A stretch of 64,000 nt of DNA from Bradyrhizobium sp. CCGB12 (lineage in GTDB: Bacteria; Pseudomonadota; Alphaproteobacteria; Rhizobiales; Xanthobacteraceae): positions 6,758,001 to 6,822,000 of the forward strand of contig NZ_JANADO010000001.1 in the NCBI RefSeq assembly GCF_024199845.1, given 5' to 3'. A program made the translations under genes and the position numbers. Shown here in pieces: positions 1 to 10,976 of this stretch. Position 1 is the stretch's first letter, and each line of letters starts with the position of its first letter. Below the pieces are notes generated by a model. It did not search any database. It had not been told where the DNA came from and worked only from the letters and a program-made list of their open reading frames with translations.

Positions 1-166
1 CGCTGAGCTTCATGTCGGTCATGATCGGCACGCCGGCGAGACCGACGACGATCTTGTCGGCGAAGTTCACGACCATGAAGAGAAAGAGGAGAAAAGTGAT
101 GGTCCATGCGCCCTTTGGCGTCCCGGTCGTCTTGCCCGCCATCTCTGGCGTTCCCTCAGCGCTCAT
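1..166 (-). CDS. MFS transporter, N-terminal part only
   Basis: This gene runs off the left edge of the window, so only the first 55 codons are visible. Translation on the minus strand from the ATG at 166 gives a short polar N-terminus followed by a first membrane segment (FLLFLFMVVNFADK) and then VVGLAGVPIMTDMKLS. That pattern is typical of the first helix and loop of major facilitator superfamily anion/solute symporters. A GGGGAG ribosome-binding site lies just upstream of the start. The gene is divergent from the ABC exporter that begins at 311, so the 144-bp gap should hold both promoters. The substrate cannot be inferred from this fragment. Confidence 0.7.
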   Translation of the reverse strand, partial: MSAEGTPEMAGKTTGTPKGAWTITFLLFLFMVVNFADKIVVGLAGVPIMTDMKLS

Positions 167-310
167 GCTTCTCCCCGTATGTCTTTTCGGCACTTTTTTG
201 ATTTGGCCGTCTTGGGAGCTAACAACGGGTTCGAGACCAACGCAACCCGGCATTTCCGCAGCAAGTGTGCTACGCAGCAATTCCGTTAATTCCGTCCGGC
301 GCCAATCATC

Positions 311-960
<650 letters not shown>

Positions 961-964
<4 letters not shown>

Positions 965-3423
965 GGCGCGCGCTCTGGATCCTCGCCGTACTGCTCAGCC
1001 ATTGGCGGCGCCACAAGATGCAGTTCGCAACGCTGCTGATCGGGCTGATCGCAGCGACCGCGCTGTGGAGCGGCGTGCAGGCGATCAACCAGCAGGCCCG
1101 CAGCGCCTATGACCGCGCCGCGGCGACCTTTGGCGGCGTGCGCACCGCGATGCTGGTGGCGCCTGATGCGGCGACCTTTTCCCAAGAGCTGTTCGTCAAG
1201 CTGAGGCGTGCCGGCTGGCCGGTCTCGCCGGTGCTGGAAGGCCGGGTCCAGATCAATGGACGCTCGGTGCGGCTGCTCGGCATCGAGCCGGTGACCCTGC
1301 CGGCCGATGTCGGCAACGCGCCGCGCCTTGGTGCTGCGGATCTCGGCAGCTTCGTCGCGCCGCCGGGCCAGACGCTGGTGGCGCGGGAGACGCTGGCCGA
1401 CTTGCAGGAGCCGGAAGGCGCGGCGCCGGCGATCAGCAATGGCGCAAAACTGCCGCCGCTGCGCGTGCAGCCGCAGCTCGTGCCCGACGTGCTCGTGGTC
1501 GACATCGGCGTGGCACAGAAGCTCCTCAACAAGCCGGATCAGGTGTCGCGACTCCTGATTGGCAATCCCAAGGGCAAGCCCGTGCCGCTTCAAAGTGTCG
1601 TCGGCGACCGGCTGCAGCGGGTCGAACCGAATGCAGAGACAGAGCTGGAGCGTCTCACCGACAGTTTCCATCTCAACCTCACCGCCTTCGGCCTGCTGTC
1701 GTTCTTCGTCGGTCTCTTCATCGTCAACTCGGCCGTCGGCCTCGCCTTCGAGCAGCGGCTGCCGATGCTGCGAACGTTGCGGGCCTGCGGCGCCTCGGCG
1801 CGCCTCGTCAACACGGTGCTGGTGATCGAGCTCGTGGCACTGGCGCTGGTCGCCGGCCTGATCGGGCTCGTCTGCGGCTATTTCATCGCCGCTGCGCTAT
1901 TGCCCGACGTCGCGGCGTCGCTCCGCGGGCTCTATGGTGCGCAGATCCCGGGGCAACTTGCGCTGCGACCTGAATGGTGGCTGGCCGGGATCGGCATCAG
2001 CGTTGCCGGCGCGCTGGTCGCGGCGGCAACCAGCCTGATCAAGGCAATCAGGATGCCGGTGCTGGCGACCGCGCAGCCGCGCGCCTGGCAGCAGCGGCAG
2101 CGCCGCTGGCTGATCCTGCAAAGTGCTGCCGCGTGCGTGGTGTTCGCGGCCGCGCTGCTGCTGCTTCACTACGGGCAATCGCTGATCGCAGGTTTTGGCG
2201 TGCTCGCGGCGCTGATGCTCGGCGCGGCGCTGATCCTGCCGGCATTGCTCGAAATCATCCTGCTCGCAGGCCAGCGCTTCGCGCGAGGCCCACTGGCGCT
2301 GTGGTTCTGGGCCGACAGCCGGCAACAACTTTCCGGACTGTCACTGGCGCTGATGGCGCTGCTGCTCGCACTTGCCGTCAATGTCGGAGTGTCCACCATG
2401 GTGGAGACATTCAGTCGGACCTTCGTCGGCTGGCTCAACGGGCGGCTGGCCGCCGACGTCTACGTCAGCGCGTCCGACAACGCGCAAGCCGTTGCGATCC
2501 GGAATTGGCTGAAGGAGCGCGGCGATGTTCAGGCCATCCTTTCGGGCGGACGTGCGGAGGCGCAGATTCAGGGCCAGCCGGTGGAATTGCTCGGCCTGCC
2601 CGATCACGCACTCTATCGCGAGCGCTGGCCTCTGCTGGAAGCCGCGCCGCGCGCCTGGACGCAGCTCGTGCCGGGCAATGCCGCCTTCATCAGCGAGCAG
2701 CTGAGCCGCCGGCTCAACGTCCGCGTCGGCGACGTCGTGGAGGTGCCCGCACCGGGCGGAACCTGGGAGCTCGACATCGTCGGCATCTATGCCGACTACG
2801 GCAATCCCAAGGGGCAGCTTGCGGTCAATGTCGCGGCGCTGATCCGGCAGTTTCCGCAGACGCCGCAGACGCGGATCGGCCTGATCGTCGCAAAGGACAA
2901 CATCCCCCGCCTGATCGCGTCCTTGCAGAAGCAATTCTCGCTCGACGACCGCAGTGTCGCCGACCAGGCGACGGTGAAGGCGGAATCGATCCGCATCTTC
3001 AACCGCACCTTTGCGGTCACATCCGCACTGAATACGTTTACGCTAGGCGTCGCCGGCATCGCGCTGCTCACAAGCCTGCTGACGCTGGCGAACTCTCGCC
3101 TGCCGCAACTCGCACCGCTGTGGGCGGTCGGGCTCACCCGACCGCGCCTTGCTGCGATCGAATTGACCAAGACGCTGTCGGTCGCGCTGTTCACGGCGCT
3201 GCTGGCCGTGCCGCTCGGCCTGCTGGTGGCGTGGTGCCTGATTGCAATCGTCAACGTGAAGGCGTTCGGCTGGCGGCTGCCGTTCCATATGTTTCCGCTG
3301 CAGCTGGTCGAGCTGGTTGCGGTCGCGCTGCTCGCCTCGCTGATTGCCGCATTGCTGCCGATGATCCGGCTGGCGCGGATGCAGCCGGCGAGCCTCGTCA
3401 AGGTGTTTGCCAATGAGCGCTGA
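961..3423 (+). CDS. FtsX-like ABC transporter permease (AttFG-like, duplicated core)
   Basis: An 820-residue membrane protein partnering the ATPase at 311. It has an N-terminal membrane segment near residue 20, a periplasmic region, a first group of FtsX-type helices around residues 235-370, helices near 390-480, a second periplasmic region, and a final three-helix FtsX block around residues 685-805. Two FtsX domains in one chain equal the AttF and AttG permeases fused, as in the YbbP/LolCE-like family. The 4-bp overlap upstream and 11-bp overlap downstream indicate one operon. No catalytic motif is expected. The family assignment is secure; the function as an exporter feeding the secreted protein at 3413 is inferred. 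Confidence 0.82.
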
Positions 3424-4495
3424 CAGGATCTCGCGGCGCGCCGTCGCCGCCTCCATCGCCGCGCTCGCCCTTGCGCGCCGCGCAAGCGCGCAGGGCTATG
3501 CCGGGCTCGGCGAGACCGCCGACGGCTTTGCCAAGGTGACGCCGGGAAAGGTCTTCACCTTTCCTAACGATCACGGGCCGCATCCGGAATTTCGTATCGA
3601 GTGGTGGTATCTCACGGCAAATCTCGTCGACGACAGCGGCGCGGCGTGCGGCCTGCAATGGACGCTGTTCCGCCAGGCGACGCAGCCGGGCCCCCAAGGC
3701 GAAGGCTGGGCCAATCAGCAGGTGTGGATGGGACATGCGGCGGTGACGCGCGCTGACACTCACAGTTTCAACGAAACGTTTTCACGCGGCGGCGTCGGCC
3801 AGGCCGGCGTGACGGCCAAGCCGTTCGAGGCCTGGATCGACGATTGGGAGATGAAAGGTCTCGAGCGCACCGACGATCGCACGCTGGCGCCGCTGACGCT
3901 GAAGGCCTCCGGCATCGGCTTCAGCTATGCGTTGACGCTGGAAGCCGATCGTCCGGTGGTGTTGCAGGGAGATCGCGGCTACAGCCGCAAGTCTGAGCGC
4001 GGGCAGGCGTCCTACTACTACAGCCAGCCGTTCTACCGCGCGCGCGGCACGCTCACCATCGACAACGAGCGTGTCGATGTCTTGGGCCAGGCCTGGATGG
4101 ACCGCGAATGGAGCAGCCAGCCGCTCGATGCCGACCAGACTGGCTGGGACTGGCTGTCGCTGCATCTTGCGTCCGGCGACAAGCTGATGCTGTACCGGCT
4201 GCGGCAGAAGGACGGCAGGGATTATCCGTTCGGCAACTGGATCAGCGCCGCCGGCGACACGCAGATGATTGCGGGCAGCGATATCCAGATGATTCCGAGG
4301 GCGACCGCCGAAGTTGCGGGGCGCAAGCTGCCTGTGGAATGGCAGATCGCAATTCCGTCGCGGTCGTTCTCGATTGCTTGCAAGCCGCTCAATCCCAGGG
4401 CCTGGATGGGGACCGGCTTCGCCTATTGGGAAGGGCCGATCAGCTTTGCCGGCACGCATGACGGCGTTGGCTATCTCGAGCTGACCGGCTATTGA
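3413..4495 (+). CDS. AttH/CrtC-type lipocalin-like secreted protein
   Basis: A 360-residue protein of the AttH / carotenoid 1,2-hydratase-like lipocalin family. The N-terminus RISRRAVAASIAALALA looks like a twin-arginine signal peptide ending at ASAQG. The mature chain begins with the family's conserved stretch HPEFRIEWWYLTANLV and later has QAWMDREWSS, which I recall as a conserved AttH/CrtC feature. I chose the ATG at 3413 over an in-frame TTG at 3407 because it places the RR motif close to the N-terminus. It overlaps the permease gene by 11 bp. Family members near FtsX/LolD transporters are usually annotated as AttH. A carotenoid hydratase role is unlikely because no carotenoid genes are nearby. 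Confidence 0.8.
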   Translation: MSADRISRRAVAASIAALALARRASAQGYAGLGETADGFAKVTPGKVFTFPNDHGPHPEFRIEWWYLTANLVDDSGAACGLQWTLFRQATQPGPQGEGWANQQVWMGHAAVTRADTHSFNETFSRGGVGQAGVTAKPFEAWIDDWEMKGLERTDDRTLAPLTLKASGIGFSYALTLEADRPVVLQGDRGYSRKSERGQASYYYSQPFYRARGTLTIDNERVDVLGQAWMDREWSSQPLDADQTGWDWLSLHLASGDKLMLYRLRQKDGRDYPFGNWISAAGDTQMIAGSDIQMIPRATAEVAGRKLPVEWQIAIPSRSFSIACKPLNPRAWMGTGFAYWEGPISFAGTHDGVGYLELTGY

Positions 4496-4522
4496 AGCGC
4501 GGTCTCTTCAAGGAAGCGAGCG

Positions 4523-4909
4523 ATGTATCATCTCACCGCCCTCGTCACGCTGCTGGCGATCGCATTTTATTTCTCCACCTGCATCAACGTCGCGCGGTCA
4601 CGCGACAAGTCCGGCGTCAAGGTGCCGGCGATGTCGGGCCATCCGGATTTCGACCGCGCCTTCCGCATCCAGATGAATACGCTGGAGTGGATGCCGATCT
4701 TCCTGCCGGCGCTGTGGCTGTTCGCGATCTACATCAGTGACGCCATCGCAGCCGGCATCGGCGCGGTCTGGATCATCGGCCGCATCGTCTATTTCATCGG
4801 CTATTCCAAGGCGGCGGCAAAGCGCAGCCCGGGCTTCGCAATCCAGGCGCTCGCCGCGACCGCGCTGTGGGCGGGGGCGCTGGGCGCGGTGGTGTTGCGG
4901 ATGGTGTGA
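4523..4909 (+). CDS. MAPEG family integral membrane protein
   Basis: A 128-residue protein with about four membrane segments: residues 1-22, a loop containing the charged FDRAFRIQMNTLEWMPIF stretch, then helices around 60-75, 78-95 and 105-125. The R..QMNTLEWMP motif is the hallmark of the MAPEG family (membrane-associated proteins in eicosanoid and glutathione metabolism). Bacterial members are thought to act on glutathione conjugates, but no substrate can be read from the sequence. It begins 27 bp after the attH-like gene and could be co-transcribed with it. Confidence 0.85.
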   Translation: MYHLTALVTLLAIAFYFSTCINVARSRDKSGVKVPAMSGHPDFDRAFRIQMNTLEWMPIFLPALWLFAIYISDAIAAGIGAVWIIGRIVYFIGYSKAAAKRSPGFAIQALAATALWAGALGAVVLRMV

Positions 4910-4935
4910 GGGAAGGTCCCGCCTCAATCCGAGCC

Positions 4936-5124
4936 GTCGTCCCGGACAAGCGCGCCCTCAGGCGCGCGCCGATCCGGGAACCATAACCACAGGGAGAAGT
5001 AGTGGCGCGAGCTGATAACTCCGAGTCCCCGTAACCACACCTGCCTGTGGCTATGGATCCCGGATCGGCGCTCCGCCCTCGACAACGCTACGCGTTGCCA
5101 AGGGCTGCGCTTGTCCGAGACGAC
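4936..5124. repeat. Large imperfect palindromic intergenic repeat
   Basis: The outer arms GTCGTCCCGGACAAG (4936-4950) and CTTGTCCGAGACGAC (5110-5124) are near-perfect inverted copies, with further internal inverted segments. The sequence fills the gap between the MAPEG gene and the convergent solute-binding gene. It belongs to the same broad GTCGTCC...GGACGAC family as the repeats at 6471, 54279 and 58267. No gene is visible in this gap. Confidence 0.8.
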
Positions 5125-5159
5125 AGCGAGAGTGTGGCGCTCGCTGTGTCCCTTCCGCC

Positions 5160-6350
5160 TCACTTCGTCAGCGGGCAGCCGCTTTCCTTGGCGGTGAAGA
5201 ACGCCTTGTCGCCCGGGACGGTGGCGAGCAGCTTGTAATAGTCCCAGGGCTTCTTCGATTCCGAGGGCTTCTTGACCTCGAACAGATACATGTCGTGGAC
5301 CATGCGGCCGTTCTCGAGCACCTTGCCGCCCTGTGCGAAATCGTCGTCGACCGGCAGCTCCTTCAGCTTCTTGGCGACGGCCTCCGTATCCTTGGTGCCG
5401 GCAGCCTTGACCGCCTTGAGATAGCTCAGCGTCGCCGAATAGGTGCCGGCGTGGATCATGCTCGGCATCCGCCCGGTGCGTTTGAGAAAGCGTTCGCCGA
5501 GATTGCGCGACCTGTCGTTGCGATCCCAGTAATAGCCCTCGGTCAGCACCAGGCCTTGCGCGGCCTGGAGCCCGAGGCCGTTGACTTCGGCGAGCGTCAT
5601 CAGCAGGCCGGCGAGCTTCTGGCCGCCCGAAACGATGCCGAACTCGGACGCCTGCTTGATCGAATTGGTGGTGTCGAGGCCGGCATTGGCGAGGCCGACG
5701 ATCTTCGCCTTCGAGCTCTGCGCCTGGAGCAGGAAGGAGGAGAAGTCCGAGGAATTGAGCGGCACGCGCACCGAGCCGACCACCTTGCCGCCAGTGGCGG
5801 TGACGATCTCGCTGGTGTCCTTTTCCAGCGCGTAGCCGAAGGCGTAGTCGGCGGTGAGGAAGAACCAGGTGTCGCCGCCGGCCTTGGTCAGCGCACCGCC
5901 GGTGCCGACGCCGAGCGCGCGGGTGTCGTAGGCCCAGTGGAATCCATAGGGCTGGCAGGCGTCGCCGGTGAGGCGCGAGGTCGCAGCACCCACGACGATG
6001 TCGATCTTCTTCTTTTCCTTGGAGAGCTCATGGATCGCGAGCGCGACCGAGGAGGTGGTCAGCTCCGTGATCATGTCGACGTTCTCGACATCGTACCAGC
6101 GCCGCGCGATCGAAGAGGCGAGATCAGGCTTGTTCTGGTGGTCGGCGGTAACGAGCTCGATCTTATGGCCGAGCACCTCGCCGCCGAAATCCTCGATCGC
6201 CATCCTGGCCGCCTCGACCGACCATTTGCCGCCGTAATCGGCATAGACGCCGGACTGGTCGTTGAGGATGCCGATCTTGACGCCCTGCGCGGCGGCCGGC
6301 GCCGCAATCAATACGGCCGAGGCCGCGGCGGCCAAAAGTGCTGATTTCAT
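5160..6350 (-). CDS. ABC transporter substrate-binding protein, branched-chain amino acid type
   Basis: A 396-residue periplasmic binding protein of the LivJ/LivK (Peripla_BP_6) family. The start at 6350 gives a clean signal peptide, MKSALLAAAASAVLIAAPAAAQG, followed by VKIGILNDQSGVYADYGG, the typical first strand and ligand loop. An in-frame extension upstream to 6677 runs through the palindromic repeat and is not credible. No LIV permease or ATPase genes adjoin it, so it is an orphan binding protein, as is common in bradyrhizobia. The ligand could be an amino acid, an aromatic acid or a urea-like compound and cannot be decided from sequence. Confidence 0.88.
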   Translation of the reverse strand: MKSALLAAAASAVLIAAPAAAQGVKIGILNDQSGVYADYGGKWSVEAARMAIEDFGGEVLGHKIELVTADHQNKPDLASSIARRWYDVENVDMITELTTSSVALAIHELSKEKKKIDIVVGAATSRLTGDACQPYGFHWAYDTRALGVGTGGALTKAGGDTWFFLTADYAFGYALEKDTSEIVTATGGKVVGSVRVPLNSSDFSSFLLQAQSSKAKIVGLANAGLDTTNSIKQASEFGIVSGGQKLAGLLMTLAEVNGLGLQAAQGLVLTEGYYWDRNDRSRNLGERFLKRTGRMPSMIHAGTYSATLSYLKAVKAAGTKDTEAVAKKLKELPVDDDFAQGGKVLENGRMVHDMYLFEVKKPSESKKPWDYYKLLATVPGDKAFFTAKESGCPLTK

Positions 6351-6470
6351 ATGCCTAACTCCCAGCAGTCTTCTGTTGTGAAATCGCGCGGATAGTAGTG
6401 AAGAACCCCGCGCGTGCCCATCAATTTCGGCGTAGGCCGTTAGTATGGAGGGCGTGCCACAAAAAATGGT

Positions 6471-6603
6471 GTCGTCCTGGACAAGCGCAGCGCAGATCCA
6501 GGACCCATTACCCCAGGGAGAAGTTTGGCGAAGACCGGGGTCACAACCAGTTCGCCCACAACTTCTCCCTGGGGTAATGGGTCCTGGCTTTCGCCAGGAC
6601 GAC
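6471..6603. repeat. Intact 133-bp palindromic repeat (same family as the IS target at 27.4 kb)
   Basis: The outer arms GTCGTCCTGG (6471-6480) and CCAGGACGAC (6594-6603) are perfect complements. Inner arms ATCCAGGACCCATTACCCC and GGGGTAATGGGTCCTGG pair as well, followed by AGGGAGAAGT/ACTTCTCCCT. The centre is an unpaired stretch of about 35 bp. It lies between the solute-binding gene and the end of the RND permease. It is the undisturbed version of the repeat interrupted by the insertion sequence at 27441-28817, which lets the empty target site be reconstructed. Confidence 0.9.
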
Positions 6604-6615
6604 GTTGGGGAGGGA

Positions 6616-9600
6616 TTACGCCGCGACCTCCGGCTTCTTATCGCGCCGCCCTTCCGCCAGGTTGCGCACCACCACATAGAAGATCGGCGTGAACAGGAGC
6701 CCGAACAGGGTGACGCCGATCATGCCGAAGAACACGGCAACGCCCACGGCCTGCCGCATCTCCGAACCGGAGCCGCTCGATATCACCAGCGGCAGCACGC
6801 CGAGGATGAAGGCGAAGGACGTCATTAGAATCGGTCGCAGGCGCAAGCGGCAGGCCTCGATTACGGCCTCCAACCGCGGCTTGCCTTCGTTCTCGATGTC
6901 GCGTGCGAACTCGACGATCAGAATCGCGTTCTTTGCCGCTAGTCCTACAAGCACGACAAAGCCGATCTGGGTGAGGATGTTGACGTCCTGGCCCATGATG
7001 CGCACGCCGATGGTGGCCGCGAGCAGGCACATCGGCACAATCAGGATCACGGCGAACGGCAGGGTCCAGCTGCCATATTGCGCGGCGAGCACGAGGTAGA
7101 CGAACAGCACGCAGATCGGGAACACGTAGAGGCCGGCATTGCCGCCGGTGACCTGCTGATAGGACAGGTCGGTCCATTCGAAGGTGAAGCCGCTCGGCAG
7201 CGTGTCGTCCGCAAGCTTCTTGATGGTGTTGAGCGCGGTGGTCGAGCTGGTGCCCGGCGCCGGCTCACCCTGAAGCTCGGACGCCGCATAGAGGTTGTAG
7301 CGCGCGACGCGGTCGGGACCCGAGACGTCCTTGAATTCGACCACGCTACCGAGCATCACCATGTCGCCAGAGGCATTGCGCGTGCGCAGGCGCGAGAGAT
7401 CGCTGGGCTCCTTGCGGTAGGGGAAATCGGCCTGCGCGGTGACGTGGTAGGTGCGGCCGAACAGGTTGAAGTCGTTGACATAGGTCGACCCGAAATAGGT
7501 CTGGATCGTGTCGTTGATGCTGGCGATGGGCACGCCGAGCTTCTGCGCCTTGGTGCGGTCGATGTCGACGAAGAGCTGCGGCGTGTTGGCCGAGAACGGC
7601 GAGAACACCGTGGGGCCGAGCAGCAAGGGCGATTTGCGCGCTGCGGCGACAAGCTCGTCGGTGGCCGCGGCGAGCAGCTCGGGCCCGCGGCCCTGACGGT
7701 CCTGGATGCGGATGGTGAAGCCGCCGCCGGTGCCGATGCCAGGCACGGCCGGCGGCGGAATCACGATGATGAAGGCACCCTGGATCGCGGACAGGCGCTT
7801 GCGCAGCTCGACCGTGATGGCGTTCGCAGACAATCCCTTCTTCATTCTCGCCTCGGGCTCGTCGAACACCGGAAAGAGCGCGGCCGCATTGCCGGCCTGG
7901 GTGCGCGTGGCACCGGAGAAGCCGGCAAAGGCCGCGACGCGGACGATGCCCGGCGTATCCAACGAGATCCGCTCGATCTCGCGCACGATTTCGGTGGTGC
8001 GCGCCAGCGAGGCCGCGCCCGGCAATTGCACGGATATGATGACATAGCCGCGATCCTGCGCGGGAATGAAGCCCTGAGGGGTCGTCACGATCAGCCAGCC
8101 CGCGCTGCCGATCAGCACGACATAGATCAGAAGCATCATGACCGAGTGGCGGATCACGAAATTGGCGAGGCCGGCATAGCCATGCGCGAGACGGTCGAAC
8201 ACGCGATTGAAGACGCCGGTAAAGGCGTTCCAGCCGCGCGCGATGACATTCCAGGCGGCCGGCGGCTTCTTCTCTTCATGCGGGACCAGTATCTGCGACG
8301 CGAGCGCCGGTGACAGCGTCAGCGAGCAGAAGCAGGAGATTGCGGTCGCGACCGCAATGGTGACGGCGAATTGCTGGAAGAATTGCCCGGAAATGCCGCC
8401 CAGGAACGCAGTCGGGACGAACACCGCACACAGCACCAGCGCGATCGAGACCAGCGCGCCGCCGACCTCCTCCATCGTCTTGAGCGCGGCATCGCGCCGG
8501 CTCATGCCATGCTCGAGGTGCCGCTCGACATTTTCGACCACCACGATGGCGTCGTCGACCACGATGCCGACGGCGAGCACCAGACCGAACAGCGTGAGAT
8601 TATTGATCGAGAAACCCAGCGCCGCCATCACTGCGAAGGTGCCGACAAGCGAAACCGGTATCGCAATGATCGGAATGATCGCGGGTCGCCAGCCCTGAAG
8701 GAATACCAGCACCACGACGACCACGAGCAGCATGGCCTCGTAGATGGTCTTGATCAGCTCGTGGACGGACTGCGCGATGAACTCGGTCGGGTTGTAGCCG
8801 ATATTGTAGTCGAGCCCCCTCGGAAAGCTCTCCTTGAGCTTCGTCATGGTGTCGGAGATGTTCTTTGCCGTCGCGAGCGCGTTCGATCCCGGCCGCTGCG
8901 TCACCAGCATGGCGACCGCGGATTTTCGCAGCAGGAAGCTGTTGGTGCTGTAGGCCAGCGCGCCGAGCTCGATGCGGGCAACGTCGCGCAGCCGCACGAT
9001 CCGGCCGTCGGAGCCGGCCTTGATCAGGATGTCCTCGAACTGCTTCTGGTCCTTCAGGCGGCCCGTAAAAGTGAGGTTCGGCTGGAAGGCACGGTCCGCG
9101 ATCGGCGGCTCGGCGATCTGGCCGCCCGCGATCTGCACGTTCTGCGCGCGGATCGCCGCCAACACTTCGGTCGAGGTCAGGCCGAGATTGGCGATCCGGT
9201 CAGGATCGAGCCACAGCCGCATCGAATAGTCGCGCGCACCAAAAATCTGGATGTCGCCGACGCCGTCGAGGCGCAGCAGCTGATCGCGGACCTGGAGCAG
9301 CGCATAGTTGGAGATATAGAGCTGGTCGAAGGTGTCGTCCGGCGACAGCATGAACACGACCATCAGGATGTCGGGCGAGTTCTTGCGCGTGGTGACACCG
9401 TTGCGCTGGACCTCCTCGGGCAGCCGCGGCTGCGCGATGGCGACGCGGTTCTGCACCAGCACCTGGGCCTTGTCGAGATCGGTGCCGAGCTTGAAGGTGA
9501 CGGTGATGGTGAGCTGGCCGTTCGAGGTCGCCTGGCTGTAGAGATACAGCATGTCCTCGACGCCGTTGATCTCCTGCTCGATGGGAGCTGCGACCGTGTC

Positions 9601-9780
9601 GGACACGGTCTGCGCGGAGGCACCGGGATATTGCGTGGTGACGACGACGGTCGGCGGCACCACTTGAGGATATTCGGACACCGGCAGCGTGGTATAGGCC
9701 AGTGCGCCGACGATCAGCAGCACGATCGACAGCACCATCGCCAGGATGGGCTGGTTGATGGAGAGACGACCGAGATTCAT
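6616..9780 (-). CDS. RND multidrug efflux permease, HAE1 family (AcrB/MexB-like)
   Basis: A 1054-residue inner-membrane proton/drug antiporter, the usual length for the family. The N-terminus (INQPILAMVLSIVLLIVG) is the first transmembrane helix, followed by the porter domain with YPGASAQTVSD. The proton-relay Asp pair is present in GIVVDDAIVVVEN and the relay Lys in GLAAKNAILIVEF. A second periplasmic porter domain precedes the last helices. The start ATG at 9780 overlaps the adaptor stop by 4 bp, so pump and adaptor form one operon transcribed leftwards. No outer-membrane factor or local repressor gene is present, so the pump presumably uses a TolC-like channel encoded elsewhere. Confidence 0.95.
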   Translation of the reverse strand: MNLGRLSINQPILAMVLSIVLLIVGALAYTTLPVSEYPQVVPPTVVVTTQYPGASAQTVSDTVAAPIEQEINGVEDMLYLYSQATSNGQLTITVTFKLGTDLDKAQVLVQNRVAIAQPRLPEEVQRNGVTTRKNSPDILMVVFMLSPDDTFDQLYISNYALLQVRDQLLRLDGVGDIQIFGARDYSMRLWLDPDRIANLGLTSTEVLAAIRAQNVQIAGGQIAEPPIADRAFQPNLTFTGRLKDQKQFEDILIKAGSDGRIVRLRDVARIELGALAYSTNSFLLRKSAVAMLVTQRPGSNALATAKNISDTMTKLKESFPRGLDYNIGYNPTEFIAQSVHELIKTIYEAMLLVVVVVLVFLQGWRPAIIPIIAIPVSLVGTFAVMAALGFSINNLTLFGLVLAVGIVVDDAIVVVENVERHLEHGMSRRDAALKTMEEVGGALVSIALVLCAVFVPTAFLGGISGQFFQQFAVTIAVATAISCFCSLTLSPALASQILVPHEEKKPPAAWNVIARGWNAFTGVFNRVFDRLAHGYAGLANFVIRHSVMMLLIYVVLIGSAGWLIVTTPQGFIPAQDRGYVIISVQLPGAASLARTTEIVREIERISLDTPGIVRVAAFAGFSGATRTQAGNAAALFPVFDEPEARMKKGLSANAITVELRKRLSAIQGAFIIVIPPPAVPGIGTGGGFTIRIQDRQGRGPELLAAATDELVAAARKSPLLLGPTVFSPFSANTPQLFVDIDRTKAQKLGVPIASINDTIQTYFGSTYVNDFNLFGRTYHVTAQADFPYRKEPSDLSRLRTRNASGDMVMLGSVVEFKDVSGPDRVARYNLYAASELQGEPAPGTSSTTALNTIKKLADDTLPSGFTFEWTDLSYQQVTGGNAGLYVFPICVLFVYLVLAAQYGSWTLPFAVILIVPMCLLAATIGVRIMGQDVNILTQIGFVVLVGLAAKNAILIVEFARDIENEGKPRLEAVIEACRLRLRPILMTSFAFILGVLPLVISSGSGSEMRQAVGVAVFFGMIGVTLFGLLFTPIFYVVVRNLAEGRRDKKPEVAA

Positions 9781-10976
9781 GACTTGCCACCGGCCGGGGC
9801 TTGCGCGGTCTGCGGGGCGACCTTGGCGCCGACGCGGGCGCGCTGGATGCCGTTGACGATGACGCGATCGTCCGCCTTCAGCCCCTCGCGGATCACGCGC
9901 AGGCCGTCGTCGAGCGGCCCGAGCACGACGGGACGTGCCTCGACGGTGTCATCAGGCTTCACCACGAACACGATCTTGCGGGACTGGTCAGTCGCGACAG
10001 CAACGTCCGGGATCAGCAGCGCCTCATAAGGCGCACTGCCGATCAGGCGGACGCGGCCGAACTGGCCGGGCAGGATCGACAGATCGGTGTTCTTGACCAC
10101 CGCACGGCTGCGCAGCGTGCCGGTCGAAACGTCCAAGCGGTTGTCGAGGAAGTTGATGGAGCCGTCATGCGACGGCTTGGTCTCGCCGGCGAGCGAGATC
10201 TGCACCGGGTTTGCCGTATCGCGCGAGCTGGGACGCCGACCTTCGAACCAGAGCTTGCTGTATTTGATGAAGGTCGCCTCGTCCATGTCGAAATAGACGT
10301 AGATCGGGTCGAGCGTCACGATCGAGGTCAGCAGCGTCGAGGTGCCAGTGTCGCTGCCCTGCACGAGATTGCCGGGGCTGACGAGATGACGGCTGACGCG
10401 GCCCGTCAACGGCGCCGTCACATGCGTGAATTCGATATTGAGCCGCGCAGCCTTCAGCACACCTTCGGCTTGCGTCACTGCGGCGTGCGCGCCCTGCAAG
10501 GCCTGGCGGCGCTGATCGACGACCTGCTCCGAGACCGCGCTGGTCTGTACCAGGTTGAGGCCACGGTCGAGCTCGCGCTTGGCAAGCTCCACCTTGGCGC
10601 GCGCATCCGACAGCTGCCCGTCCGCCTGCGTGGCGACTGCTTCGAACGGACGCGGGTCGATGACGTAGAGCAGATCGCCCTGACGCACGATGGCGCCGTC
10701 CTGGAACTCGACCGAGTTGACGAAGCCGCCGACGCGTGGGCGGACCTGGACCTCCTCGACAGCCTCGAAGCGGCCGGTGAACTCGTCCCAATCCGTGACG
10801 GTGCGCTTGACGGGCTGGGCGACGGTGACCGGCGCCGGCGGCGGAGCAGCGGCCTGTGACGCCGGCTTGTCGCAGCCGGACAGGGCGAACGCCGCGGCGA
10901 GAAGCCCGGCGATTGCGCTGTGCTGAACGAAATCGTGCCTTTTGACAAACTGCTCGCTTCCGTTCGGTCCGCTCAT
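9777..10976 (-). CDS. RND efflux periplasmic adaptor subunit (AcrA/MexA-like)
   Basis: A 399-residue membrane-fusion protein. The start at 10976 places a lipoprotein signal (LLAAAFALSGC) at residues 24-35, with the Cys as probable lipidation site. The chain then shows the lipoyl half VRPRVGGFVNSVEFQDG, a helical hairpin with QLSDARAKVELAKRELDR, and the second lipoyl half VTAPLTGRVSRHLVSPGNLV. A GAGGA sequence lies about 9 bases before the start. It bridges the permease at 6616 to an outer-membrane channel. The gene is first in the two-gene operon. Confidence 0.93.
   Translation of the reverse strand: MSGPNGSEQFVKRHDFVQHSAIAGLLAAAFALSGCDKPASQAAAPPPAPVTVAQPVKRTVTDWDEFTGRFEAVEEVQVRPRVGGFVNSVEFQDGAIVRQGDLLYVIDPRPFEAVATQADGQLSDARAKVELAKRELDRGLNLVQTSAVSEQVVDQRRQALQGAHAAVTQAEGVLKAARLNIEFTHVTAPLTGRVSRHLVSPGNLVQGSDTGTSTLLTSIVTLDPIYVYFDMDEATFIKYSKLWFEGRRPSSRDTANPVQISLAGETKPSHDGSINFLDNRLDVSTGTLRSRAVVKNTDLSILPGQFGRVRLIGSAPYEALLIPDVAVATDQSRKIVFVVKPDDTVEARPVVLGPLDDGLRVIREGLKADDRVIVNGIQRARVGAKVAPQTAQAPAGGKS

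Noticed and set aside
6351..6677. Upstream extension of the solute-binding protein
   Set aside because: It is encoded by the palindromic repeat and would bury the signal peptide.
7078..10029. Long plus-strand frames opposite the RND pump genes
   Set aside because: They are antisense to the AcrB/AcrA-like genes, low-complexity and without family motifs.
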